64,000 bases of DNA from Mesorhizobium sp. M2A.F.Ca.ET.046.03.2.1 (GTDB taxonomy: Bacteria; Pseudomonadota; Alphaproteobacteria; Rhizobiales; Rhizobiaceae): NCBI RefSeq assembly GCF_003952425.1, contig NZ_CP034449.1, forward strand, positions 7,180,001 through 7,244,000, given 5' to 3'. Made by a program: the position numbers and the translations under genes. Shown here in pieces: positions 24,375 through 32,771 of this stretch. The first letter of the stretch is position 1, and the number at the start of each line of letters is the position of its first letter. Below the pieces are notes generated by a model, which was not told the origin of the DNA, searched no databases, and saw only the letters and a list, made by a program, of their open reading frames with translations.

Positions 24375-25748
24375 TCAATCGAAACCGATCCAGATGTAGC
24401 CATCCTCCTCGCGGCACGGAAAGAGGTGCAGCGGAGCCCGGTTCTTTGAAATATCGCCGAGAATCTCCATGCCGGCCGAAGTTCCGTCCTCATTGAGCGC
24501 CTCGCACCACCTTACGATTTCGCCTGTATCCAGATCGAATCCGCTGTGATGCCAGCGACACACCAGAGTGCCGTCCTCGCCGAAAATGCTCGCCCGTCCT
24601 GCGTGGCCGTTGGCCCGCAAGCCAGTCTCGAAGAATGGCAACTTCAAATGCGGGCAGGCATTGTTAAAGGCATAGACGCGCCCGCCCCTGCGCAAAATCA
24701 CGGCATAGAGCGCCTGGAACTCGATGACTTTGTGGTCGCCATCCTTCAGTTCGCTCGTGGCAACCGTCCGATGCCAGGTCTTGCCGCCCAGCTGCATAGT
24801 CTCCCGCGCGCCTTTTTCGTTCAGCCGGCGCTCGGCTTCAACCTTCAGCTTCTTTATCTCGTACAGCGTAATTCGGTCGGAGGTACCGCGCAAACGCACT
24901 CGAATGAAATCGGATATTTCAACCTCACCCTTGACCTGTTCATAGAGCGTCTCGGTAATCAGGAGGCGGGTTCCGGCCTCCTTGTTGGCCGCTTCCACCC
25001 GGCTCGCCACATTGACCGCATCGCCGATAGCCGTCAGGCGCTCGTTGCCGGGCGATCCGACCGAGCCAATCACCGCTTCGCCCAGATGCAAGCCCACGCG
25101 AATATCGAACTCGATGCCATACATCGAGGCAAAAAAGGGCTTCAGCCGATCGACCGTGGCAAGGGTCTGCAGGGCCGCATTGACGGCGCGCACCGGTGCA
25201 TCGTCCTGGCCCTGCACGCCGAATATCGCCATAAGCCCGTCGCCGACGAACTTGTCGATGTAGCCGTCGTTGAGCTCGATGACTTCAGCGACCTGAGTGA
25301 AATACCGATTGAGCAGGTACATGACGTCGTAGGGCGTCAAAGTTTCGGAGAAATGGGTGAACCCGGCGACGTCGCTGAAGAAAATGACGACCGACTTCAG
25401 CTCGCCCGCACTGGTGGACCTGTGCGGGAGCAACTGACTGGTCATTCGCAGGTCGGTCTCGTCGAGTACGAGCCTGCGGAAGGTGATGTCGGAGTCAGGT
25501 CTGAGCTGGCATGCCAGGCGTACGTTGTTGCCAAGCCCCAACCGCTCCACGAGGGCGCGCTCCGGCGCGGTGCGCTCCGGGCAGCGGTCCGCGCCGTCGA
25601 GGATCCAAATCCGGCAGGTCGAGCACTTGGCCTTGCCGCCGCAAGCGCAGGCGATCGGGACATCTGCCCGGCGAGCGGCTTCAAGGACAGATTCCCCGAG
25701 CGCCGATTTGATCGATATGTCGTCGGGCAGTGACAGCAACGTAGGCAT
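24375..25748 (-). CDS. Ferredoxin - class III adenylate cyclase - Rieske fusion protein
   Basis: 457 aa, soluble. N-terminal plant-type [2Fe-2S] ferredoxin with C36, C42, C45 and C80 (CGGKAKCSTC). Class III cyclase from about 117 to 300: metal-binding D126 (FFSDVAGFT) and D170 (FVGDGLMAIFG), K166 and D243 as purine selectors (IGDAVNVASR), N247 and R251, which point to ATP. C-terminal Rieske domain with C365-P-H367 and C397-x2-H400 (CPHLK, CRWHHSGF). The architecture suggests redox-controlled cAMP synthesis. The single-domain families are known; the regulation is inference. Divergent from a His/Lys-rich secreted protein. Confidence 0.9.
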   Translation of the reverse strand: MPTLLSLPDDISIKSALGESVLEAARRADVPIACACGGKAKCSTCRIWILDGADRCPERTAPERALVERLGLGNNVRLACQLRPDSDITFRRLVLDETDLRMTSQLLPHRSTSAGELKSVVIFFSDVAGFTHFSETLTPYDVMYLLNRYFTQVAEVIELNDGYIDKFVGDGLMAIFGVQGQDDAPVRAVNAALQTLATVDRLKPFFASMYGIEFDIRVGLHLGEAVIGSVGSPGNERLTAIGDAVNVASRVEAANKEAGTRLLITETLYEQVKGEVEISDFIRVRLRGTSDRITLYEIKKLKVEAERRLNEKGARETMQLGGKTWHRTVATSELKDGDHKVIEFQALYAVILRRGGRVYAFNNACPHLKLPFFETGLRANGHAGRASIFGEDGTLVCRWHHSGFDLDTGEIVRWCEALNEDGTSAGMEILGDISKNRAPLHLFPCREEDGYIWIGFD

Positions 25749-26100
25749 CGGAACTGATCTTCCAGTACTAAGTGGCGCCAGACGCTGGTGTTAATAACAG
25801 GTCTGTCAGCCGGACACCGTTTTGGCCTCGTTCCGGCGACATTAGCCCAGCAGCGGCTCGGACGCCATCGTCGAGTCCGATAGTCCGCCTGGGTCGGTCG
25901 GAAGGCGCGTTTCGCGTCGGGTTTTCACCAGCAGGCAGCCCCCGTTCCACGGGCGGGGAAATGCCGGACACAATCCGGAAACAAGATTCAACAATCCGGA
26001 AAAACTAGCGAAAAAACCCGCTGTCATAAACGGCACCGGAGCAGCCGAGCGATTGCGGCGCGCGACAACAGACATCGATCTTAACCAAGGATTGCCGATT
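25749..26100. other. Intergenic region between divergent genes
   Basis: No gene is supported. A short direct repeat containing AACAATCCGGAAA occurs twice near 25970-26002. The region must carry the promoters of the cyclase and of the His/Lys-rich protein. Confidence 0.4.
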
Positions 26101-26433
26101 ATGAAAAAGACCCTTCTTTCCGCACTCGGCCTTGCCGTCGCGCTCGCTTTCGCGGTGCCATCGCTGGGCACCACCGAAGCCAACGCCGCCGCGACGACCA
26201 CGACCACTGCTCCGGCCGCGACCACCGAAGCTGCGAAGCCGGCAGCGACCGCCGCCAAGCCGGCCAGCAATGGCCCGCACAAGAAGCATCACCGCAAGCA
26301 TCACCGTCACCACGCCCGTAAGCATCATCACGTGAAGAAGCACGCGAAGCATCATGCCAAGAAGCATCCCGTGAAGAAGCACCATGTGCGCAAGCACCAT
26401 GCGAAGAAGCATGCTGCGAAGAAGGCCGCGTAA
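26101..26433 (+). CDS. Secreted His/Lys-rich protein, 110 aa
   Basis: ATG 26101 after AAGGATTG. Signal peptide MKKTLLSALGLAVALAFAVP, an Ala/Thr-rich linker, and a C-terminal half made almost solely of KKHH, KHHAKKH-type repeats (more than 20 His). Periplasmic or extracellular metal binding (Ni, Cu, Zn) or polyanion binding is plausible. Such proteins are common in Rhizobiales but uncharacterised. A strong terminator follows. Confidence 0.8.
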   Translation: MKKTLLSALGLAVALAFAVPSLGTTEANAAATTTTTAPAATTEAAKPAATAAKPASNGPHKKHHRKHHRHHARKHHHVKKHAKHHAKKHPVKKHHVRKHHAKKHAAKKAA

Positions 26434-26510
26434 GGCCAGAGGCGTTTCGAACTTCATGACCGGATGATCCCGGACCGCTTCCAAAGGGTTCAGGATCGTC
26501 GCTTCCCGAA

Positions 26511-26543
26511 AACGCCGCCCTCCCTTCCGGGCGGCGTTTTTTG
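26511..26543 (+). terminator. Rho-independent terminator
   Basis: Stem AACGCCGCC/GGCGGCGTT with TTTTTTGG, after the His/Lys-rich gene. Confidence 0.85.
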
Positions 26544-26555
26544 GTTGCCTTAGTG

Positions 26556-26603
26556 AGGCATGATCTTCTCCGAAAACCGGCAACCACTTTTCGGGATCAT
26601 GCC
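26556..26603. repeat. Dispersed palindrome (gatcatgcc family)
   Basis: GGCATGATC at one end and GATCATGCC at the other with complementary inner blocks (CCGAAAACCGG, CTTTTCGGG); abuts the stop of the YdeI-like gene. Confidence 0.75.
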
Positions 26604-27185
26604 TTACTTCTTCTGCGGATGGATGGTGTCGCCGCGCTTCAGCATGGCCACCAGATCGGCGATCTTCTTCTTGCGCCCCGCCTCGGTCTTCATGTTGTTG
26701 GTGCGGAAGGCGAGCGCGAAGCGGTTTTGCGCCGAGAGCTTTTCCAGCATCGCTTTCGCCTTCGGCTCGGCATCGATCGCGGCCTGCATCATCTCCTTCG
26801 AGCCGGCATAGGCACGGTCCCAGCGGCCGTCGGCCTTGGCAGCCTCGACCTCGCGCAGGCCGTGCTCGGTCATGCGGCCCGCCTCGACCAGGCGCGCGAC
26901 ATTGTCGATGTTGATCTTGCTCCAGATGCTCTTTTTACCGCGCGGCGTGTAGCGCTGCAGGAAGCTCTTGTCGTCGAGCGACTTGCGCACCGCGTCGATC
27001 CAGCCGAAGCAGAGCACGACGTCGACCGCCTCCTTCGGCGTGATCGAGGCGAGGCCCGAGCCGACCTTGTGGATCTTGATCCAGACCTCGCTTTCAGAGG
27101 CGTGGTTGTCGGCCAGCCAGGCATGGAAGCTTTGCGCATCGGGGAATTCCCGGACCTTGTCCGGATCGACCTTGATCGGGGCCAT
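26604..27185 (-). CDS. YdeI/OmpD-associated family protein
   Basis: 193 aa; GAGGTGA precedes ATG 27185 (MAPIKVDPDKVREFPDAQSF). Family hallmarks are FHAWLADNHASESEVWIKI, VDVVLCFGWIDAVRKSLDDK, FLQRYTPRGKKSIWSKINID and the C-terminal RTNNMKTEAGRKKKIADLV. YdeI-type proteins are cytosolic and linked to peptide-antibiotic resistance in enterics; the molecular activity is unknown. Confidence 0.88.
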   Translation of the reverse strand: MAPIKVDPDKVREFPDAQSFHAWLADNHASESEVWIKIHKVGSGLASITPKEAVDVVLCFGWIDAVRKSLDDKSFLQRYTPRGKKSIWSKINIDNVARLVEAGRMTEHGLREVEAAKADGRWDRAYAGSKEMMQAAIDAEPKAKAMLEKLSAQNRFALAFRTNNMKTEAGRKKKIADLVAMLKRGDTIHPQKK

Positions 27186-27403
27186 TGTCACCTCGTTTTT
27201 CGCCGCCAGCAGTGTCGACGATTCCTCGGCGATTGTAGCGAGAGCTGGTGCCAGTTTCCGTCAACAGGCGTTAGGCTGGTCTGGCGGATTCCTCTTTTCG
27301 AATTGATGCGCTAACCCAAGACAATTTCTCCTAATTCTCCAACGACTTGAACAACCCCACACTTCTGTTGACTTCCACAGATGTGTGGAATACGCTATCT
27401 TTT

Positions 27404-27593
27404 ATGAACGCAAGCGAATTCCGGCGCTGGCTCGCCAAGCAGGGATGCACCTTTTGAAACCCACCGCGGTGGGAGCGGTCACCTGACTGTTCGTTTTAAA
27501 GACAAGGTCTCGCAGCTGCCGATGCATGGCGGCGGCAAGGAGCTTGGAACGCGTCTGGTCGAGAAGATCAAGAAGGATCTGGGCCTGAAATAG
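27404..27593 (+). pseudogene. hicA: HicA-family toxin, frameshifted
   Basis: ATG 27404 gives MNASEFRRWLAKQGCTF then TGA. Shifting one base at the TTTT run (about 27451) yields FETHRGGSGHLTVRFKDKVS and KDLGLK, a normal HicA double-stranded-RNA-binding fold with the catalytic His in RGGSGH. HicA toxins cleave mRNA. As written only 17 residues are made. The intact antitoxin gene follows by 12 bases. Confidence 0.8.
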
Positions 27594-27605
27594 AGGAGAC
27601 CGTGT

Positions 27606-28040
27606 ATGTGGTATGAAGTCGCTCTCACGCCCGACGACAACGATACCTGGCTGGTTACGGCGCCTCAATTCGACGAGGTGGTCTCGTATGGCGGCACAAA
27701 AGAGGAAGCCTGCCGCAATGGACGCAATGCCATCGAGGAAGCCATCGCCGCCCGAATTGCGCATGGGGATGATATCCCCTTCCCGCTCAAGGAAACCAAG
27801 GGCAAGGGATGGTTTGTGGAAGTCCCGGCGCTCGTCTTCCTGAAATCGGCTCTCTACATGGCCTTGAGGGAAAAGGGCTGGAGTCGGGCCGATCTGATGC
27901 GCGAGCTGAAATGCCAACGGGAGCATGTCGATCGGCTGTTCCGGCTCGACCACAATTCACGGCTCGACTCGCTCGAGGAGGCGTTCAAGGCGCTCGGCCA
28001 TCCGCTGCGCTTTGACATGGAGTTCCACAAGGCCGCCTGA
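27606..28040 (+). CDS. hicB: HicB-family antitoxin
   Basis: 144 aa; AGGAG precedes ATG 27606. N-terminal HicB partial RNase-H-like domain (YEVALTPDDNDTWLVTAPQF; YGGTKEEACRNGRNAIEEAI) and C-terminal helix-turn-helix (LREKGWSRADLMRELKCQRE; RLDSLEEAFKALGHPLRF) for autoregulation. It should neutralise HicA and repress the operon. It remains intact although its toxin gene reads as frameshifted. Confidence 0.9.
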   Translation: MWYEVALTPDDNDTWLVTAPQFDEVVSYGGTKEEACRNGRNAIEEAIAARIAHGDDIPFPLKETKGKGWFVEVPALVFLKSALYMALREKGWSRADLMRELKCQREHVDRLFRLDHNSRLDSLEEAFKALGHPLRFDMEFHKAA

Positions 28041-28159
28041 CTTTGCCGGCGAGCCTGGGCGGCCGATCCATCATCGGGCCTTCCGATACCACTATCGGCT
28101 TCTTCCGTTTCCGCTTCGCGGGTTGGCCTGCCACATGACCGTCCATGCAAAGGAAAGGC

Positions 28160-28882
28160 ATGGACATGGAAAAGATCCTGATCGTCGGCGGCAGTTCGGG
28201 CATGGGGCTGGCGCTCGCCAGGCGCTGCCTCCAGGAAGGCGCGCACGTCATCATCGCCGGGCGTGGCGAAGCGAAGCTGGATGCTGCGCGGGATGGGCTC
28301 GGCCGGCCGGGAGCGCTCGAAACGGCGGTGGTCGACGTCAGCCGCGAGGATGAGGTCGCGGCGCTGTTCGAGCGCATCGGCCGGCTCGATCATATCGTCA
28401 GCACCGCGGCCGCGATCGAAGGCGCCTACCGGCTGTTGCCCGACATCGAGCTTTCGGCCGCGCAGCGAGTGGTGGAGAGCAAGTTTTACGGGCCGCTGCT
28501 GCTCGCAAAGCGTGGGGCGCCGAAGCTGCCGCCGACAGGCTCGCTCACCTTCGTCACCGGTATCGCGGCCTACCGGCCGGCAGCGCGCGGCTCGGTGGTC
28601 GCCGCCGTCAATGCGGCGCTGGAGGGGCTGGTGCGAGCCTTGGCGGTCGAGCTGGCGCCGATCCGCGTCAACGCCGTCTCGCCGGGCTGGGTCGACACGC
28701 CGATTTGGGAGTTCGTCGCCGGCGACCGGAAGGGCGAGACTCTGGCCGCGATGGCTGAGCGGTTACCCGCCGGACGCGTCGGAAAGCCGGAAGACATCGC
28801 CGATGCAATCCGCTTCCTGATCGGCAACGGCTTCACGACGGGAGAGACGCTGCATGTCGAGGGCGGCCACCGGCTGGTGTGA
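28160..28882 (+). CDS. SDR-fold protein lacking the YxxxK motif
   Basis: 240 aa; AAGGAAAGG leads to ATG 28160. Rossmann motif ILIVGGSSGMGLALAR is intact and VNAVSPGWVDTPI is typical of SDR enzymes. The catalytic YxxxK is missing: the aligned stretch is VVAAVNAALEGLVRALA, with Val and Asn where Tyr and Lys should be, and the Ser strand reads TFVTGIAAYR. It may bind NAD(P) as a regulator or catalyse with different residues. Convergent with the LysR gene. Confidence 0.82.
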   Translation: MDMEKILIVGGSSGMGLALARRCLQEGAHVIIAGRGEAKLDAARDGLGRPGALETAVVDVSREDEVAALFERIGRLDHIVSTAAAIEGAYRLLPDIELSAAQRVVESKFYGPLLLAKRGAPKLPPTGSLTFVTGIAAYRPAARGSVVAAVNAALEGLVRALAVELAPIRVNAVSPGWVDTPIWEFVAGDRKGETLAAMAERLPAGRVGKPEDIADAIRFLIGNGFTTGETLHVEGGHRLV

Positions 28883-28909
28883 CCGGCGCGAAGCCCTCTC
28901 CTGCAGCGG

Positions 28910-29842
28910 CTATTTGTTTTTGCGCAATTCCGGACGGAAAACCGTTGCACACTTTTCCTGGAATTGCTCGAACAGCGCCTTCAGCGACGGCGGCAGGACG
29001 CGGCGGCGACGCCAGACCATCACGATGTCGGCGGAACGGACCGGGCCGGGCCAGGCAAGCTCGGCCACCTCGCCGCGATCGATCGCGGCGGCGACCGCCA
29101 GCCGCGGCACGAGGCCAAAGCCGGCGCCGGCCGCCACCAGTCCGGCGATGGCGTCGATGCTGCCGGCTTCGGCGGCCAGCCTTGGCTTGCCAAGCCCCGC
29201 TTCGCCGAACGCCTTGTCGACCATGGCGCGGTAGACGCAGCCGGTCTCGGTGGCAACGAAATGCTTCTCGGCCAGCGTCGCCAGGTCGACATCCACATGG
29301 TTGTCGCCAGGCGGCGCGATCAGCGCCAGCGGCTCGACCGCCACCACGCGCCTGGCAAGGCGCTGGTCGGATGCGCTGGTATCGAGCTCAGGCGGCCGCT
29401 CGAAGCAGAAGGCGACATCGATCTCGCCATCGCTGAGCCTGCGCAGCAAGTCGCCGCTGCCGGCGATCCGGAGCTTGATGTCGATGCCGGCATGGGCGGC
29501 ACGGAAACGGGCGAGCCATGGAGCCAGCCTTGCCGAGGCGATCGTCTCCAGCGCGCCGATCGACAGGCTGCCTGCCATGTCGGCTTTGGTGGCATCGACG
29601 GCGGCGCGGGCGGCGTCGGCAAGCGCCAGCAGGTCCTCGGCATAGGGTTTCAGGGCCTCGCCCGCCGGCGTCAGGGTGAGCCCCTGCCGCGAGCGGGTGA
29701 ACAGGCCGGCTCCAAGCTCGGTTTCCAGCGCCTGGATCTGATCGCTGACGCTCGACTGGGCGAGATTGACCTCCTGCGCGGCGCGCGTGACGTTGCCCGT
29801 CCGCGCGACCGCCAGAAAGGTTTTCAGCAGCCTTGGATGCAT
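28910..29842 (-). CDS. LysR-family transcriptional regulator
   Basis: 310 aa. N-terminal winged helix (LLKTFLAVARTGNVTRAAQE, VNLAQSSVSDQIQALE) and periplasmic-binding-protein-like effector domain from about 88. The last 19 residues (EQFQEKCATVFRPELRKNK) are encoded by a dispersed palindrome at 28921-28970, so the normal C-terminus has been replaced or extended by repeat sequence. It lies 6 bases downstream of the HtrA-like gene on the same strand; a shared transcript is likely. Confidence 0.88.
   Translation of the reverse strand: MHPRLLKTFLAVARTGNVTRAAQEVNLAQSSVSDQIQALETELGAGLFTRSRQGLTLTPAGEALKPYAEDLLALADAARAAVDATKADMAGSLSIGALETIASARLAPWLARFRAAHAGIDIKLRIAGSGDLLRRLSDGEIDVAFCFERPPELDTSASDQRLARRVVAVEPLALIAPPGDNHVDVDLATLAEKHFVATETGCVYRAMVDKAFGEAGLGKPRLAAEAGSIDAIAGLVAAGAGFGLVPRLAVAAAIDRGEVAELAWPGPVRSADIVMVWRRRRVLPPSLKALFEQFQEKCATVFRPELRKNK
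28921..28970. repeat. Dispersed palindrome inside the LysR 3' end
   Basis: Same family as 24237-24286; encodes the regulator's final residues and lies just before its stop codon. Confidence 0.85.
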
Positions 29843-29848
29843 CCGGCG

Positions 29849-30751
29849 CTACTGCAGTTGCGGCTTCTTAAGGAAGGAATTGCGGTCGGCGGATTTGACG
29901 CGCAGCCAGGTCTCGCGGCCGTCGCGCACGACGCGCAGCGGGATTTCCGAGCCGGCCGGATTCTGCCAGAGTTTCCTGTAGAAATCGGCCAGGCCGTCCA
30001 CCTCACCGTCGCGCACGTCGGAGATGATGTCGCCCTGGCGCAGGCCCGCCTTGGCTGCCGGGCCGCCTTCGGCGACGCTCATCACCACCACCATGCCGTT
30101 CGACTCTGCCGAGAAGGCGCCGAGCCACGGACGCGGCGCTTTCGCCGCCTGGCCGCGCTTGATGAGATCATCGAGGATCGGCGTCAGAAGATCGATGGGC
30201 ACCACCATGTTGATGTCGGCCACCTCGCCGGCGCGGCTCATCTGCAGCCGCAGCGAGCCGATGCCGAGCAGCTTGCCGTCGCGGTCGAACAGCGCCGCCC
30301 CGCCCCAGGACGGATGCGCGGGCGCGATGAAGATCGCCTCGTCGATCAGATATTCCCAATAGCCGGCGAATTCCTGCTTGGTGACGATGTGGGCGTCGAC
30401 CTGCTGGCCGATGCCGTCGGCAAGCGTCACCGCGTCACCGACGTTGGCCTTCCTGGCATCGCCTAACTGGACAGCCGGAAGGTTGAGCGGCGACAGCGCC
30501 TGCACGAGGCCAAAGCCGGTCTCCTGGTCGTAGGCCAGCGCATGCGCGGCGACCACGCGGCCATCCTGATCGGTCAGCCACACTTCCTCGGCCTCGGTGA
30601 TGAGGTAGCCTATCGTGAGCACAAGGCCATTGTCGCGGATCACCACGCCGCTGCCCTCGCGGCGCGTGCCCAGCGCATTGGCGGTGAAAGCATCGTCCGG
30701 AACCGTGGCGCGCACGGCAACGACGGAGCGCGAAATTTTCTCGACGGTCAT
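29849..30751 (-). CDS. HtrA-like protein without catalytic triad, with PDZ domain
   Basis: 300 aa, no signal peptide. A trypsin-fold domain (1-200) aligns with DegP/HtrA, but all three catalytic positions are changed: LTIGYLI puts Tyr49 where LTNxH has His, TGFGLV puts Gly79 where TDxAL has Asp, and HPSWGGA puts Trp149 where GNSGG has Ser. The PDZ domain (about 205-290; GGPAAKAGLRQGDIISDVRD) is intact. It probably acts as a cytosolic binding or adaptor protein, not a protease. Same transcription unit as the LysR gene. Confidence 0.85.
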   Translation of the reverse strand: MTVEKISRSVVAVRATVPDDAFTANALGTRREGSGVVIRDNGLVLTIGYLITEAEEVWLTDQDGRVVAAHALAYDQETGFGLVQALSPLNLPAVQLGDARKANVGDAVTLADGIGQQVDAHIVTKQEFAGYWEYLIDEAIFIAPAHPSWGGAALFDRDGKLLGIGSLRLQMSRAGEVADINMVVPIDLLTPILDDLIKRGQAAKAPRPWLGAFSAESNGMVVVMSVAEGGPAAKAGLRQGDIISDVRDGEVDGLADFYRKLWQNPAGSEIPLRVVRDGRETWLRVKSADRNSFLKKPQLQ

Positions 30752-30973
30752 CGATCCATCCTGCGTTGCGGGTTTTGTTCTATAAGTATGGCCGAAGGAG
30801 CGCGGCGCAAGGGTGGATTTTCCCGTTGCGGGGCTGGCACAAGCGGTAGTTCAACGAAGGTTGAACTTTTTTCTTTGACGCGCGCGCAACCGCACCTAAG
30901 TCTATCGGCATCGTGGCAGATTTCCCGCCCTTCACGAAACGCTCCGCCCTGCGCGAAACACAAGGCCTCCGAC

Positions 30974-31843
30974 ATGGACCAATATATCCCGCCGAAAGTC
31001 TGGACCTGGAACAAGCCCAATGGCGGCCAGTTCGCTTCGATCAACCGGCCGATCGCCGGCCCCACGCATGAGAAGGAACTGCCGGTCGGCAAGCACCCGT
31101 TGCAGCTCTACTCGCTGGCCACGCCCAACGGCCAGAAGGTGACGATCATGCTCGAGGAGCTTCTGGCGCTTGGCCACACCGGCGCGGAATACGATGCCTG
31201 GCTGATCAAGATCGGCGACGGCGACCAGTTCGGCAGCGGCTTCGTCCATGTCAATCCAAACTCGAAGATCCCGGCGCTCATGGACCACAGCGAGCCGAAG
31301 CCGGTGCGTGTGTTCGAGTCCGGCTCGATCCTCACCTATCTCGCGGAAAAATTCGGCGAATTCCTGCCCACCGAGCGCGCGGCGCGCGCGGAAACCTTCT
31401 CCTGGCTGTTCTGGCAGATGGGTTCGGCGCCCTATCTCGGCGGCGGCTTCGGCCATTTCTACGCCTATGCGCCGCAAAAGATCGAATACGCCATCGACCG
31501 CTTCGCCATGGAGACCAAGCGGCAGATGGACGTGCTCGACCGCCGGCTGGCGGAGAGCGAATATCTCGCAGGCCCGGACTACACGATCGCCGACATGGCG
31601 GTGTGGCCATGGTATGGCGGGCTCGCCAAGGGCCGCAGCTACAATGACGCCGCGCAGTTCCTGTCGGTGCATGAATACAAGAACGTGCAGCGCTGGGCCG
31701 ACGCGATCGACGCGCGGCCGGCCGTGACACGCGGCCGCATGGTCAACCGCATGTCCGGCGATCCGGCCTTCCAGCTGCGCGAGCGCCACGACGCCAGCGA
31801 CTTCGAGACGAAGACGCAGGACAAGTTGGAAGCGGCGGAGTAA
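30974..31843 (+). CDS. yghU: Glutathione-dependent disulfide-bond oxidoreductase (YghU-like)
   Basis: 289 aa, matching E. coli YghU length. ATG 30974 (MDQYIPPKVWTWNKPNGGQF). N-terminal extension INRPIAGPTHEKELPVGKHP is a YghU hallmark; thioredoxin-like GST fold with LQLYSLATPNGQKVTIMLEE and NPNSKIPALMD, then the GST C-terminal helices. YghU binds two glutathiones and reduces disulfides such as 2-hydroxyethyl disulfide. Cytosolic, monocistronic. Confidence 0.92.
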   Translation: MDQYIPPKVWTWNKPNGGQFASINRPIAGPTHEKELPVGKHPLQLYSLATPNGQKVTIMLEELLALGHTGAEYDAWLIKIGDGDQFGSGFVHVNPNSKIPALMDHSEPKPVRVFESGSILTYLAEKFGEFLPTERAARAETFSWLFWQMGSAPYLGGGFGHFYAYAPQKIEYAIDRFAMETKRQMDVLDRRLAESEYLAGPDYTIADMAVWPWYGGLAKGRSYNDAAQFLSVHEYKNVQRWADAIDARPAVTRGRMVNRMSGDPAFQLRERHDASDFETKTQDKLEAAE

Positions 31844-31856
31844 CCCCGCCGACATT

Positions 31857-32010
31857 CGTCATCCTCGGGCTAGACCCGAGGATCCATGCCGTGACGCGCG
31901 CCGAAGGGCGCAACGGAGCAGAATTCTTAACCGTTTCAATGCCTTAGCGTAACGGCATGGATCCTAGGGTCTGCGCGCGTCGCTTCGCTCCTTGCTTCGC
32001 CCTAGGATGA
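31857..32010. repeat. Dispersed inverted repeat (cgtcatcct family)
   Basis: Outer arms CGTCATCCT and AGGATGACG, inner arms GGATCCATGCCGT and ACGGCATGGATCC around a 60-base middle. Same family at 49199-49356 and bounding the GIY-YIG gene at 52506-53012. Confidence 0.85.
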
Positions 32011-32043
32011 CGAAGGCGAAGGTCGCCGGGAGATCAACTGTAG

Positions 32044-32589
32044 CTACCTCCCATACGTATACGTCACCGTCGCCTCGCCCAGCGCCGAACTCTTGGCGGC
32101 GACGGAGACCATATCCGGCAATGGGTTCTCCGGTATGCGCAGCGTCTTCTCGCCCAACGCATACAGCGTGAAGACATAGTGATGCTGGCCGCTGCCGGGC
32201 GGCGGGCATGGGCCGAAATAGCCGGCGCGGCCGACGCCACCCTTGCCCAGCACCGAGCCCTTGGGCATGCTCTTGCCGCCCTCGGCGCCGGCGCCCTCGC
32301 CCAGGCCCTTGGCGCTGGCCGGGATGTTCCAGGCCAGCCAGTGCCAGAAACCCTTGCCGCCATTGGCGTCGGTGTCGAACATGGTCAGCGCATAGCTTTT
32401 GGTGCCGGCCGGCGGGTCCTTCCAGGCGAGCGCGATCGAGACGCTCTTGCCGCCACAGCCAGCCTTGTCGCCGAGATATTTCGCATTCCATTTGCCGTCG
32501 GAGACTGACGGGCTGGAGATCTCGAAGGCCGCCGCATGGCCGGCTAAGGCGACAAGGGCAAGCGTGGTCAAGCCGAAACGCAAGGTCAT
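32044..32589 (-). CDS. YbhB/YbcL-type Raf kinase inhibitor-like protein
   Basis: 181 aa. GGAGG precedes ATG 32589. Signal peptide MTLRFGLTTLALVALAGHAA then the PEBP fold: SIALAWKDPPAGTKSYALTM, FWHWLAWNIPA, GYFGPCPPPGSGQHHYVFTL. These periplasmic PEBP-family proteins bind small anions or lipids; bacterial function is unclear. Monocistronic. Confidence 0.88.
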   Translation of the reverse strand: MTLRFGLTTLALVALAGHAAAFEISSPSVSDGKWNAKYLGDKAGCGGKSVSIALAWKDPPAGTKSYALTMFDTDANGGKGFWHWLAWNIPASAKGLGEGAGAEGGKSMPKGSVLGKGGVGRAGYFGPCPPPGSGQHHYVFTLYALGEKTLRIPENPLPDMVSVAAKSSALGEATVTYTYGR

Positions 32590-32662
32590 GTGATCCTCCC
32601 TGAATACTATAGAGCGTTTCACCGTTTCACGGAAACGGCGAACCGCTCTATCCCTTTGTTTT

Positions 32663-32713
32663 GACGCAATTCCGGACGGAAAACCGCTCACACTTTTCCT
32701 GGAATTGCTCTAG
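32663..32713. repeat. Dispersed palindrome (aattcc family)
   Basis: Third full copy of the family at 24237 and 28921, preceded by another small palindrome near 32612-32645. Confidence 0.85.
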
Positions 32714-32771
32714 CGTAGCGGAAAAGCGGCCCGAAAAAGGGCAAGGCGGCGCGCTGACCGCCGGGACAGCG

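Noticed and set aside
27402..27953. 183-aa minus-strand frame over hicAB
   Set aside because: Runs antisense through the HicA/HicB genes; no motif or ribosome site.
28964..30466. 500-aa plus-strand frame over the LysR and HtrA-like genes
   Set aside because: Antisense shadow with no ribosome site; both opposite genes have clear domains.
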